64,000 nucleotides of DNA, from assembly GCA_002412795.1 (NCBI GenBank), contig DHVS01000029.1:77761-141760 (forward strand), written 5' to 3'. A model generated the notes under the pieces. That model did not search any database, was not told where the DNA came from, and saw only the letters and a program-made list of their open reading frames with translations. This document shows, one piece after another, positions 36,924 to 45,255 of this stretch. Position numbers and translations under genes: made by a program. Every line of letters begins with the position of its first letter. The first letter of the stretch is position 1. The stretch comes from a bacterium UBP2_UBA5202 (GTDB taxonomy: Bacteria; Edwardsbacteria; AC1; EtOH8).

Positions 36924-38096
36924 ATGAGAAATTTCAAAACTTTGGCCCTGCTGTTGGTTTTGCTCTCCGCGGCCCGGGCCGGGGCCGGCCTGCTGGAATA
37001 CCAGACCTACGGCAGCAATACCCTGTCCTATAGCGCCGTTTCCCGGGCCCTTTGCGTCCTGGGCATAGCCCGGCGGGGGGAAACATTTTTGGCCAACCCC
37101 GCCCTGGCCTCACTGCAAAAGGGGTTCTCGGCACAGGCCACCCTTAACGCCGGATGGCAGAGGGAAGTGAGGACCCGGGAGGTGTTTGATTCTTATTCCA
37201 ATTCGGTGGGCTTGAACACCGAATCGGTCAACAGCCACAGTTATTATTCCCCGGCCAATGCGGTCGTTTCCTATTCCTTTAACGCCTGGGGCAGCTCCGG
37301 GGACGATTCCCCGCAAATGGCGGTAAGCCTGGGGGTCTCCACCGAAGTCGACTACAGCTACGATTACCGGAAAGAGGAGAGGGACGCCTTCTTTTCCCTG
37401 GTCCGCACCGATCTGGTCTCCTCCAAAGGCCTGATAATGGGATTTACCGCCGGCCTGTCCATAAAACTGCTGCCCTATCTGTCGCTGGGACTTTCCGGCA
37501 CAGCGCTGGATGGCAGCCACGAGATCAGGTCCGAAAAAATATTCACCGATCCGGCCGCGGATGACAGCCTGGAGATGACGTCGCAGAATGTCACCGGCAG
37601 CCGGGCCAATTTCGGTATCCGGTCCCAGGTAAGCCCCAGGCTGGCCCTGGCGGCGCTGTACAAAAGCGGCCGGGACCTTAAATCTGAAAACCCGGATGAA
37701 CTGGTGCTGGGTTTGGATTACACCCCGGCCAATTATCTGCCGGCCAAGGCTGTGATAGAATATTCCTATGCCGCCTGGAACAAGGCCGTAAATCCCCTGA
37801 ACCCGGATCAAAACCTTTACGATGTCCACCGCTACAGCCTGGGGCTGACCCATAAACTGAAGGGCCAGCTTCCCCTGCATTTTGGTGTGTCCTTTGCCAA
37901 TTCCTACATGTCCCGGGGGATCGGTTTGGCCCAGGCCGGTTTGGGAACAGAGTTGAACGCTGCCAGATTGAAGACCCAGCTGGCCTTCTCGGTGGGAAGG
38001 CGTAGCTACAATCTGGGCCAGGCCGTGGGCAGCAGCAATCCGGTGACGGTGGCCGAGATGTCAGCCCAGCTAATGGCAACTTTTTCCTTAAGATAA
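36924..38096 (+). CDS. Predicted outer-membrane beta-barrel protein
   Basis: A 390-residue protein with a signal peptide (TLALLLVLLSAARAGAG) and a sequence of alternating polar/hydrophobic strands ending in TFSLR. The start (LEYQTYGSNTLSYSAVSRA, then FLANPALASLQKG) recalls the opening of PorV- or FadL-like proteins, with NPALASL in place of NPAGLA. There are several pairs of short strands such as AVSLGVSTEVDYSYDY and MGFTAGLSIKLLPYLSLGLS. AAAGGAG precedes the ATG. I cannot assign a transport substrate. It sits directly upstream of the nucleotidase lipoprotein (2-base gap). Confidence 0.6.
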   Translation: MRNFKTLALLLVLLSAARAGAGLLEYQTYGSNTLSYSAVSRALCVLGIARRGETFLANPALASLQKGFSAQATLNAGWQREVRTREVFDSYSNSVGLNTESVNSHSYYSPANAVVSYSFNAWGSSGDDSPQMAVSLGVSTEVDYSYDYRKEERDAFFSLVRTDLVSSKGLIMGFTAGLSIKLLPYLSLGLSGTALDGSHEIRSEKIFTDPAADDSLEMTSQNVTGSRANFGIRSQVSPRLALAALYKSGRDLKSENPDELVLGLDYTPANYLPAKAVIEYSYAAWNKAVNPLNPDQNLYDVHRYSLGLTHKLKGQLPLHFGVSFANSYMSRGIGLAQAGLGTELNAARLKTQLAFSVGRRSYNLGQAVGSSNPVTVAEMSAQLMATFSLR

Positions 38097-38098
38097 TT

Positions 38099-39664
38099 AT
38101 GTATAGAAAAACAATTTTCATTGCGCTTCTGCTGGCGGCTGTCTTGACGCTGGGTTGCGCCCATTTTCCTGCAACCAGAGCCGACCGGTGGCAGCATCTG
38201 ATAATCCTCTACACCAACGACATCCATGGCCATCTGGCGGAGGAGGAGGCCTGGTGGCTCAATCCCAATTTCCCGCCGCCGGTGGGCAATGCCGCGGCAG
38301 CCGCCACCATCATCAGGGAAGAACGGCTCAAGGCAGCCCAAAACGGCCATGGCTTTATGTTGCTGGAAGGTGGCGACATCTTTCAAGGCACACCGGTGGG
38401 CGAATTCACCAAAGGCAAGGCGGTGATTGAATATATGAATATGGTGGGTTATGACGCCATGACCCTGGGCAATCATGATTTTGACAAAGGGATGGAGGTT
38501 TTAAAGCCCCTGCTGGACATGGCCAAATTCCCGGTGATGGCTGCCAATATCGTGGACTCAAGTTCCAGGCAGATAGTTGACTTTGTCAAACCCTTTGTGA
38601 TCCTGGAAAAAGGCGGGGTCAAGGTCGGGATATTCGGCGTCATCACTCATTATATGCGGGGCATGGCCACCCCGGAGCATATCAGGGGGATGGATTTTGA
38701 AAAGGAAACCGCCACCACCAGGAAAATGGTGGACACTTTGAAAGCCCTGGGAGTGGATATCATCGTCTTTCTTTCTCACGCAGGTTTCCGTCATGACAAG
38801 GCCATAGCCGACTCCGTACCGGGAATAGATGTCATAGTCGGCGCCCACAGCCATACCGGCCTGCGCCAGGCCTATGAGGATCCTTCCCACCATACCATCA
38901 TAGTCCAGACGTACGGCCATCTGACCAGCATCGGAAAGTTGGACATTTATATCGATCCCCAGACCAAAAAGGTAATGGGTTTTAAGAACCAGATTAAGGA
39001 ACTTTCCACCGAGGAGGTGTTAAAGGACACCCTGGTCACCGCCATGATAGAAAAATGGCGGGGACTGGCTGAAGCCGGATTCGACTCGGTGCTGGGTTCG
39101 GCCGCCTTGGCCATCAAGCGCAGCGGGGGAGACAGGGAAAGCGCCATCGGCAACCTGATCTGCGATGCCATGCTGAAGACCGCCGGGGCAGATTTTGCAT
39201 TCCAGAACACCGGTGGCATCAAGGCCGACATTCCCCAGGGCCCGGTCACTTATCGCAATATATATAACGTTGACGCTTTTGGCAATTATATCGTGACCAT
39301 GGAGATGACCGGGGCCCAGGTCATCAGGGTCTGCGAGACCAGCGTGCTGGGATATCATGCCATCTTCCAGGTGGGCGGCCTGAAGATGAAATATGACGCC
39401 AAAAAGCCGGTATGGAACCGGATAACCGAGGTTACCGTCAACGGCCAGCCCATAGATACTGCCAAGGTCTACAAGATCGCCATCAACAATTTTTTGGGCG
39501 CCGGCGGCGGGAATTACAAAGTCTTTCAGGGGGGCACGAACCGGACCGACACCTACATAGAACTGCGGCAGTCCCTGGCTGATTTCATCAAACAAAACTC
39601 TCCGTTAGATTACCGGGTGCAAGGCCGGATAACAGAGACCAGCGGAGGAAGGCTGCTAAAATGA
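38099..39664 (+). CDS. UshA/5'-nucleotidase-family metallophosphatase lipoprotein
   Basis: A 521-residue calcineurin-like phosphoesterase with a C-terminal 5'-nucleotidase domain. A lipobox (AAVLTLGCAH) puts the lipidated Cys at residue 20. Metal-binding motifs are all present: YTNDIHGHL near 37, GGDIFQGTP, GNHDFDKGM near 124, SHAGFRHD near 223 and GAHSHTG near 248. The substrate-binding C-terminal domain includes QNTGGIKADIPQG near 368 and NNFLGAGGGNYKVF. The family removes phosphate from extracellular nucleotides or from related sugar nucleotides. The next gene starts inside its stop (ATGA), coupling it to the PHP hydrolase. Exact substrate unknown. Confidence 0.9.
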   Translation: MYRKTIFIALLLAAVLTLGCAHFPATRADRWQHLIILYTNDIHGHLAEEEAWWLNPNFPPPVGNAAAAATIIREERLKAAQNGHGFMLLEGGDIFQGTPVGEFTKGKAVIEYMNMVGYDAMTLGNHDFDKGMEVLKPLLDMAKFPVMAANIVDSSSRQIVDFVKPFVILEKGGVKVGIFGVITHYMRGMATPEHIRGMDFEKETATTRKMVDTLKALGVDIIVFLSHAGFRHDKAIADSVPGIDVIVGAHSHTGLRQAYEDPSHHTIIVQTYGHLTSIGKLDIYIDPQTKKVMGFKNQIKELSTEEVLKDTLVTAMIEKWRGLAEAGFDSVLGSAALAIKRSGGDRESAIGNLICDAMLKTAGADFAFQNTGGIKADIPQGPVTYRNIYNVDAFGNYIVTMEMTGAQVIRVCETSVLGYHAIFQVGGLKMKYDAKKPVWNRITEVTVNGQPIDTAKVYKIAINNFLGAGGGNYKVFQGGTNRTDTYIELRQSLADFIKQNSPLDYRVQGRITETSGGRLLK

Positions 39665-40995
39665 AAAATATATCCCAAGTTTGTCTGATTCTGATTATTT
39701 CATTATTTGCCTTTGGGCCATCCCGGGCCGAGTACAAATGTTTTTATGGCAACTTGCACGCCCACACCAGTTATTCGGACGGCGAGAGCACCCCGGACAC
39801 CGCTTTTACCTACGCCCGGGATGTGGCGTTGATAGACATCCAGGCCCTGACCGATCATAACAACGGGGGATACGACTACAATCCCTTCCTTTATCAGAAA
39901 GTACGGCATGCCGCCGATAGCATTACCGTTGATGGGGTGTTTGTGGCCCTGGCCGGTCAGGAAATAGGCAAGACCACGGGTTTCGGGCACATCGCCTGCT
40001 TCGAGACCCCCGAATTATCGCCGCTCTTCAACTATGCCTCGGACCTGATCTCCTGCTACCGTTGGATATTGGGGGAGGACAAGCCGGCCATGTTCTGCCA
40101 TCCGATGCTGTTCCAGCCGGACGATTTCAATTACCTTTATTATTATTCCGATTACAATCGGTCAATGGACCTGTTGGAGGTAATAAACCAAAACGGAGTA
40201 TATGAGTCCAAATATCTGCTGGCCCTGCAAAACGGATGGCAGGTTGGAGCTTCGGCCAATCAGGACAATCACAATCGCAATTGGGGGAATGCGGCCAACA
40301 GTTCCGGAAGGATACCTCTTACCGGGGTTTGGGCTGACACTCTTACCAAGGCATCCGTTTTGGAAGCCATGCAGGCCCGGCGCACATGTGCCATGCTGGT
40401 ATATCCGGCGATGGACAGGATGGAAGTGTCCCTAAGATCAGGAGAACACTGGCAGGGAGAGCATTTCATAACGCCCAGTACCTCGATAAACTTTCAAATC
40501 AAAGCTTCTGCCGTGGCGGTGAATTTTAAAAAGATTTATTTATACACGGACGGAATTGTATCTGACTCTCTTTCCCCTGACAACCGGGATGTCTATTGGG
40601 ACCTGAACAAAGAGGTCAAATGGGGCAAGCATTACTTCTTCGTCAAAGCGGTTCAAACCGACAACGATCTGGCCTGGACCAGCCCTTTGTTCATCGATGT
40701 CCTGCAGGATGATCCCAAGACCAAAGTGGTGACCTGGCCCACTCCGGTGGCGGACGACTGTCAAATAGTCTACCAGCCTTTGACCGGCGTCAACAGGATC
40801 AAGACACTTATCTATGATGTGGCCGGGAACAGGGTATGGGAACACGAGGCTTCGGATCCTTCGGCGGTTTTGAACTGGGATTCCAAGGATATGAAAGGCA
40901 ACAGGGTGCCCAACGGCCTTTACATAATCAAGGTGGAACAGAGCGGCCCGGCCCAAACCAGCATTGCCATCGGCAAAACGGCGGTGTCCCGATGA
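39661..40995 (+). CDS. Exported PHP-type (CehA/McbA-like) metal-dependent hydrolase with sorting domain
   Basis: A 444-residue protein. After the signal peptide (LILIISLFAFGPSRAE), the PHP domain shows its first metal motif NLHAHTSYSDGE near residue 31, ALTDHNNGG near 64, and later histidine positions such as FCHPMLF and ANQDNHNRNWG. PHP proteins hydrolyse phosphoesters (nucleases, histidinol phosphatase and others); CehA/McbA-like members are carbamate or phosphonate/phosphoester hydrolases. The last 85 residues (PTPVADDCQ, LIYDVAGNRVW, NWDSKDMKGNRV, NGLYIIKVE) form a FlgD-like/T9SS sorting domain, although PNP is replaced by PTP. Overlaps both neighbours (ATGA), so it is expressed with the nucleotidase. 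Confidence 0.82.
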   Translation: MKNISQVCLILIISLFAFGPSRAEYKCFYGNLHAHTSYSDGESTPDTAFTYARDVALIDIQALTDHNNGGYDYNPFLYQKVRHAADSITVDGVFVALAGQEIGKTTGFGHIACFETPELSPLFNYASDLISCYRWILGEDKPAMFCHPMLFQPDDFNYLYYYSDYNRSMDLLEVINQNGVYESKYLLALQNGWQVGASANQDNHNRNWGNAANSSGRIPLTGVWADTLTKASVLEAMQARRTCAMLVYPAMDRMEVSLRSGEHWQGEHFITPSTSINFQIKASAVAVNFKKIYLYTDGIVSDSLSPDNRDVYWDLNKEVKWGKHYFFVKAVQTDNDLAWTSPLFIDVLQDDPKTKVVTWPTPVADDCQIVYQPLTGVNRIKTLIYDVAGNRVWEHEASDPSAVLNWDSKDMKGNRVPNGLYIIKVEQSGPAQTSIAIGKTAVSR

Positions 40996-41879
40996 AAAAA
41001 TACATTTTGATCGCCTTGTTGACGGCCTTTTCGGCCAATATGCTCCAGGGCAGTTCACTGCCCTGGGGTCAGGCCACTTCTCCGGCAGAGATCGCGCTTT
41101 CCGATGCCGTGCTCAGCCTGAACCCGGAACCTCAGGGTTTGTCGGTGAACTCGGCGTTATTGTCCGGGGTCAAATGGCGGGGCGTCAACAGTTCGGGGGT
41201 GCTCTGGCCGTTGGATATTTACGGGGGATCTGTCAGCGGAGTCCTGCCAATGGCCAAAGCGGGGGCGCTGGCCGCCGGGATCAGCTACTGGAACTACGGA
41301 CAGTTGAAGGCCTATGACCGATTGGGCAGCCAATTGGGTACCATAAATCCCCAGGCATTTTCAACTCTTTTAAGCTATGGCCGGAGGCTTTACAACGGCC
41401 TCAGCGGCGGAATAAGCCTAAAGGGAGCCATGTCATCCATTGGCAGTAACAAGGATTACAGTTGGTGCACAGACCTGGCATTATGCTATGACTTTGACCT
41501 GCTGACGGCCAATGTTCAATTGAGTGATATCGGACCGCGCTATCCGGTCAATGACACCTTGAAGAACGATCTGCTGAAGACATTTTCCACCGGCGTCAGG
41601 AAAACCTTTTTCGACGAACAATTGGCCGTGGCCTTGCAGGCAGATGCAGTCGAGACTCAAAAATTGCATATGCTGCTGGGGGTGGAATACAGCCCCCTTA
41701 AGGCCATAACGTTCCGTCTGGGCTATGACGGGGATGATTCCAAGCCGGAACGATCCAAATTAGGGCTGGGCTTTTGCTTCAAGCAGACCGGCAAGCAGGA
41801 TTACATGGTGGAATACGGTTACCGATCGTGGGGTCAACTGGGAGCGGTCCAGGCAATATCGCTGGGAATGAGTTTTTGA
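40992..41879 (+). CDS. PorQ-like predicted outer-membrane protein
   Basis: A 295-residue protein with signal peptide (YILIALLTAFSANMLQGS). The body resembles the PorV/PorQ group: ATSPAEIALSDAVLSLNPEP followed by barrel strands such as AGALAAGISYWNYGQL and GISLKGAMSSIGS, and a GMSF C-terminus typical for outer-membrane insertion. PorQ in Bacteroidetes helps deliver T9SS cargo, but the similarity here is only by pattern. ATG 40992 overlaps the PHP gene by four bases; the longer in-frame extension upstream lies inside that gene. Last gene of this run before the cytoplasmic RecJ-like gene. Confidence 0.65.
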   Translation: MKKYILIALLTAFSANMLQGSSLPWGQATSPAEIALSDAVLSLNPEPQGLSVNSALLSGVKWRGVNSSGVLWPLDIYGGSVSGVLPMAKAGALAAGISYWNYGQLKAYDRLGSQLGTINPQAFSTLLSYGRRLYNGLSGGISLKGAMSSIGSNKDYSWCTDLALCYDFDLLTANVQLSDIGPRYPVNDTLKNDLLKTFSTGVRKTFFDEQLAVALQADAVETQKLHMLLGVEYSPLKAITFRLGYDGDDSKPERSKLGLGFCFKQTGKQDYMVEYGYRSWGQLGAVQAISLGMSF

Positions 41880-41894
41880 GAAGGGAAGCACCAG

Positions 41895-43376
41895 ATGGCC
41901 GTCAAAGATAAAAAGATCTCCCTGCCCGGATTATGGCCCGCCCTGACCAGGGCTGCCCGTATCATCAATGATCTGGCCGCGAAGGGCAAAATAATCACGG
42001 TTTGGGGGCATGACGATTTGGACGGCATCGCCAGCACGGCCATCATGCTGGATGCTTTGAGGAAGAAGACTGAGGCCAACTACTACATCCCGCCCAAGAA
42101 CGCTGTGCATTATGGCTTAGACATAAAGGTCATTGATAAACTGATCGCGGATGGAACCGGGCTGATCGTCACGGTGGACGGCGGGATCTCTAATTATGCC
42201 GAGGCCGAATACTGCCGGGCCATGGGACTACCTCTGGTAATCACCGACCACCACGAGCTGCCGTCTGTCATGCCCCCGGCCCTGGAGGTGGTAAACCCCA
42301 AAATGCAGGAAACCGGATCGCCCTATGCAAACCTATGCGGGGCGGCAGTAGCCCTGTATCTGGCGGCGGCCTTAGAGGGAACCGGTTCGGACGACTGGCT
42401 CCAGGCCAGCAATAAATGGCTGGCTTGGGCATCCTTGGCCACTGTTTCCGACCGGGTTCCCCTGCTGGATGATAACCGGATGGTCATCAAAGCCGGCCTG
42501 AAGGCCATCCCGGAAGATCCAGGTTTGTCCAGACTGGCCGGCATACTTGACTTTGATCTTACCCGCGGCCTTTCGCCCCTGATCCTGCAAAACAGTTACA
42601 TTCCGTTATTTGCCTCTTCTCAGTCGCAGGGAGGCAGGCATCCGATGGTGGAACTTTTGCTGGGCAACATTGACGAGATTACTGTCAGGGATCTGTGGGC
42701 AAAACAGATCGACTGGCGCCGGAGGTTCGGGCAGGCACTGCAAAACAAGCTGGCGGTGGTCAACGGCCGTGAAATGAAGATACTTACCGTGGTCGATCCC
42801 GATATACAGCCTGATATGATAGGGCCCCTGGCCGGCGGGTTAAGGGACGCCCTGCTGCTTCCGGCCATCGTCATCGGAAAGAAGGGCGGGGCCTACGTAG
42901 GCGAAGCCCGCGGCCACCTGCCGTTGGATCTGGTGCAGATGCTTTCCTGGTTCAAAGACCATTTCATCCAGTATGGCGGGCACAAGCAGGCAGCCGGGTT
43001 CACCCTGAAATCTGGTGCCTTGGAAGAATTTGTCTCAGCCGTCGACGGTTATTCCGCCGAACACCGGGACCTGCTCTTAAGTTCCCGCCCGGAAGCAAAG
43101 TATGATCGCCGTTTTGACGATCTGTCACAATTGGGCAAAAATATCCCTGAGTTCCTGGAAAACAGCCCCTATGGATCCGGTAATCCGTGGCCGGTTTGTT
43201 TGATCGGCAATGTCAAGCTGCCTGCGGGAGCTATGCCGGATCAGTCCTATTGGCTGGATGATTTGCTGCCGCTTCAGGACCAGGCATTTTTGTCAGGGGT
43301 ACCAATAACAGCCGCGCTGGACACGACCAGCAACGGCCATATCAGCCTGTCAATAAAAGCACATCAACCAACCTAA
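41895..43376 (+). CDS. RecJ-like DHH/DHHA1 phosphoesterase
   Basis: Cytoplasmic 493-residue DHH-superfamily protein. N-terminal motif I GHDDLDGIAS (near residue 38), motif II VDGGIS, motif III DHHE (residues 117-120) and motif IV in VNPK ... NLCGAAVAL match the RecJ core. The DHHA1 domain has QYGGHKQAAGFTL near residue 359. RecJ is a 5'-3' single-strand DNA exonuclease; shorter RecJ-like proteins include oligonucleotide or c-di-AMP phosphodiesterases. Length and the GGH motif in DHHA1 favour a true nuclease, somewhat shorter than E. coli RecJ. It begins 15 bases after the barrel gene (site GAAGGGA). The gene symbol is left open. Confidence 0.82.
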   Translation: MAVKDKKISLPGLWPALTRAARIINDLAAKGKIITVWGHDDLDGIASTAIMLDALRKKTEANYYIPPKNAVHYGLDIKVIDKLIADGTGLIVTVDGGISNYAEAEYCRAMGLPLVITDHHELPSVMPPALEVVNPKMQETGSPYANLCGAAVALYLAAALEGTGSDDWLQASNKWLAWASLATVSDRVPLLDDNRMVIKAGLKAIPEDPGLSRLAGILDFDLTRGLSPLILQNSYIPLFASSQSQGGRHPMVELLLGNIDEITVRDLWAKQIDWRRRFGQALQNKLAVVNGREMKILTVVDPDIQPDMIGPLAGGLRDALLLPAIVIGKKGGAYVGEARGHLPLDLVQMLSWFKDHFIQYGGHKQAAGFTLKSGALEEFVSAVDGYSAEHRDLLLSSRPEAKYDRRFDDLSQLGKNIPEFLENSPYGSGNPWPVCLIGNVKLPAGAMPDQSYWLDDLLPLQDQAFLSGVPITAALDTTSNGHISLSIKAHQPT

Positions 43377-43391
43377 ACATCGGAATCATCT

Positions 43392-44465
43392 ATGGCCGAA
43401 GTAACATTGTCCGGGTTGTCGAAGATCTATGATAACAAGGTCAAGGCGGTAGACCTGGTCGATCTGGCCGTCAAGAACAGGGAGTTCCTGGTGCTGGTGG
43501 GGCCATCGGGGTGCGGAAAGACCACTATCCTCAGGATGATCGCCGGGCTGGAGCAGATAACAGAGGGTGAGATAGCAATTGACGGAACTGTGGTCAACGA
43601 TGTGCCTCCCAAAGACCGCAACACCGCCATGGTGTTCCAGAACTACGCCCTTTATCCCCATATGACGGTCTATCAGAACATCTCCTTCGGCCTAAAGATG
43701 GTCAAGACCGAAAAAAAACAGATAGATGAAAGGGTTCGCCGCACCGCCCAAATGCTTTCCATCTCCGAATATCTGGACCGGAAGCCCAAGGCTCTCTCCG
43801 GAGGCCAGCGGCAGAGGGTAGCCCTGGCCCGGGCCATCGTCAAATCCCCAAAAGTGTTCCTGTTTGACGAACCGCTTTCCAATTTGGACGCCCAGCTGAG
43901 GACCCAGACCAGGGCCGAGCTGAAAAAGCTCCAGCAGCAGCTGGCCACCACCGCCATCTATGTGACCCACGACCGCACCGAGGCCATGACCCTGGGAGAC
44001 CGGATAGCGGTGCTCAAGGACGGACGCCTTCAGCAGGTGGATGAACCGCTGGCCATATACCAGAAGCCCCAGACCCTGTTTGTGGCCAATTTCATCGGGA
44101 CCCCCGGCATCAATATCATGGAAGGGGAGATCCAGGCCGGGGCGGTCTTCGTCAACGGCGACATCCGCCAGGAACTTACGGCATCTAGCCCGAAGCTCGG
44201 TTCTATTCCCAAAGCCTTTTTAGGCATCCGGCCGGAGGACCTGGAACTGGTTCCGGACAGCGCTGCAGGTATAAATGGGCAGGTCGACTTCGTGGAACAA
44301 CTGGGGGGAGAGTCGCTGATATACCTGACCTCAGCAGGCGGCCGGAAAATGGTGGTCAAAGCGCTGGGCAACCTGAAATACGAGACGGGAAGCAATCTTA
44401 AGGTGAGCCTTAAACCACAGGCAATTCATCTTTTCGACGGCCAGACCGAGAGGCGCATAAATTAA
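43392..44465 (+). CDS. Sugar ABC transporter ATPase (MsmX/UgpC/MalK type)
   Basis: ATP-binding subunit of a carbohydrate importer, 357 residues, the usual length with the regulatory TOBE domain. Walker A is GPSGCGKTT near residue 37, the Q-loop MVFQNYALYPHMTV, the signature LSGGQRQRVALARA near 135, Walker B VFLFDEPLSNLD near 155, and the H-loop VTHDRTEAM. The C-terminal third (FLGIRPEDLELV) is the TOBE/OB domain. No permease genes are adjacent. It probably energises the permeases at 26917/27909, and may be shared among several importers, as is known for MsmX-type ATPases. A strong promoter starts just downstream for the next gene. Confidence 0.95.
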   Translation: MAEVTLSGLSKIYDNKVKAVDLVDLAVKNREFLVLVGPSGCGKTTILRMIAGLEQITEGEIAIDGTVVNDVPPKDRNTAMVFQNYALYPHMTVYQNISFGLKMVKTEKKQIDERVRRTAQMLSISEYLDRKPKALSGGQRQRVALARAIVKSPKVFLFDEPLSNLDAQLRTQTRAELKKLQQQLATTAIYVTHDRTEAMTLGDRIAVLKDGRLQQVDEPLAIYQKPQTLFVANFIGTPGINIMEGEIQAGAVFVNGDIRQELTASSPKLGSIPKAFLGIRPEDLELVPDSAAGINGQVDFVEQLGGESLIYLTSAGGRKMVVKALGNLKYETGSNLKVSLKPQAIHLFDGQTERRIN

Positions 44466-44497
44466 GGGATCGGGAGATCACCCGTTGAAAAAGCGTC

Positions 44498-44527
44498 TTG
44501 ACAGTGCCCGGTGATTTCAGATATAAT
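44498..44527 (+). promoter_or_regulatory. Consensus promoter of the TPR gene
   Basis: TTGACA (44498-44503) and TATAAT (44522-44527), 18-base spacer, both hexamers perfect. It shows that in-frame codons upstream of 44571 are not translated from this transcript. Confidence 0.8.
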
Positions 44528-44570
44528 TAAACTTTACCAGCATAAACGAATAATTCTTAAGGAGCACCAA

Positions 44571-45239
44571 GTGTCGCACCAGGTAAGCAAACATACATTG
44601 AAACGCGATGAATTCGCCGATGATGCCATAAAGATGGTGACGTTTGTCCGCAAACATACCACCGAAGCCATGGCGGTGGCAGCGGCAATCCTGGTCGTGA
44701 TCGCCGGATTGATCCTGATGGGCCAGAACCGGGCCAAAAGCGAAAAAGAGGCCGCCCTGATGATCGGCATGGCCCATTCCGCCTATTTCAGCGGCGACAT
44801 GGACAACTCCCAGACCGCCTACGACGAGATCGTCAAAAAGCACGGCTCCAGTTCTTCCGCCAAAGAGTCGCTGGTCTACCTGGGCAACATCAATTTTAAC
44901 CAGCGCAAGTACGAAGAGGCCATTAAAAGCTATGACCGGGCAATAAAAGCCGGAAGTTCCAATCCTTTGATCATGTCAGCCGCCCTAAGCGGTTTGGCCG
45001 CCTGCTTTGAGCAGACCGGACGCCTGCCCGAGGCCGGCGAAAAATACCTGGAGATCGCCAGGAAATATTCCAAGGACCAGTATCTGGCCACCAACGCCCT
45101 GATCTCGGCCGGGCGCTGTTTTGCCGCAGGCAGCCTTACGGATAAGGCCAAAGCTGCTTATCAGCAGATCATCAAGGATTATTCCGGCACTGCTGCCGCC
45201 GCCGAAGCCAAATCTCAGCTGGCCCAGCTTCCCGGCTGA
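44571..45239 (+). CDS. Membrane-anchored TPR protein (YfgM-like)
   Basis: A 222-residue protein with a single N-terminal membrane helix (AMAVAAAILVVIAGLILMG, about residues 34-52) and then TPR-type helical repeats outside the cytoplasm (AYFSGDMDNSQTAYDEIVKK, NFNQRKYEEAIKSYDRAIKA, GRLPEAGEKYLEIARKYS). YfgM-like proteins act as ancillary Sec-translocon or periplasmic chaperone factors; the role here is inferred only from this architecture. The start is the GTG at 44571, which has an AAGGAG site (44559-44564) and lies downstream of the promoter. Followed 16 bases later by the GH57 gene. Confidence 0.75.
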   Translation: MSHQVSKHTLKRDEFADDAIKMVTFVRKHTTEAMAVAAAILVVIAGLILMGQNRAKSEKEAALMIGMAHSAYFSGDMDNSQTAYDEIVKKHGSSSSAKESLVYLGNINFNQRKYEEAIKSYDRAIKAGSSNPLIMSAALSGLAACFEQTGRLPEAGEKYLEIARKYSKDQYLATNALISAGRCFAAGSLTDKAKAAYQQIIKDYSGTAAAAEAKSQLAQLPG

Positions 45240-45255
45240 TCAGTACGGAAATTAT

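Noticed and set aside
44511..44570. Extended N-terminus of the TPR gene
   Set aside because: The codons overlap a perfect -10 hexamer and are upstream of the predicted transcription start; GTG 44571 has a good ribosome binding site.
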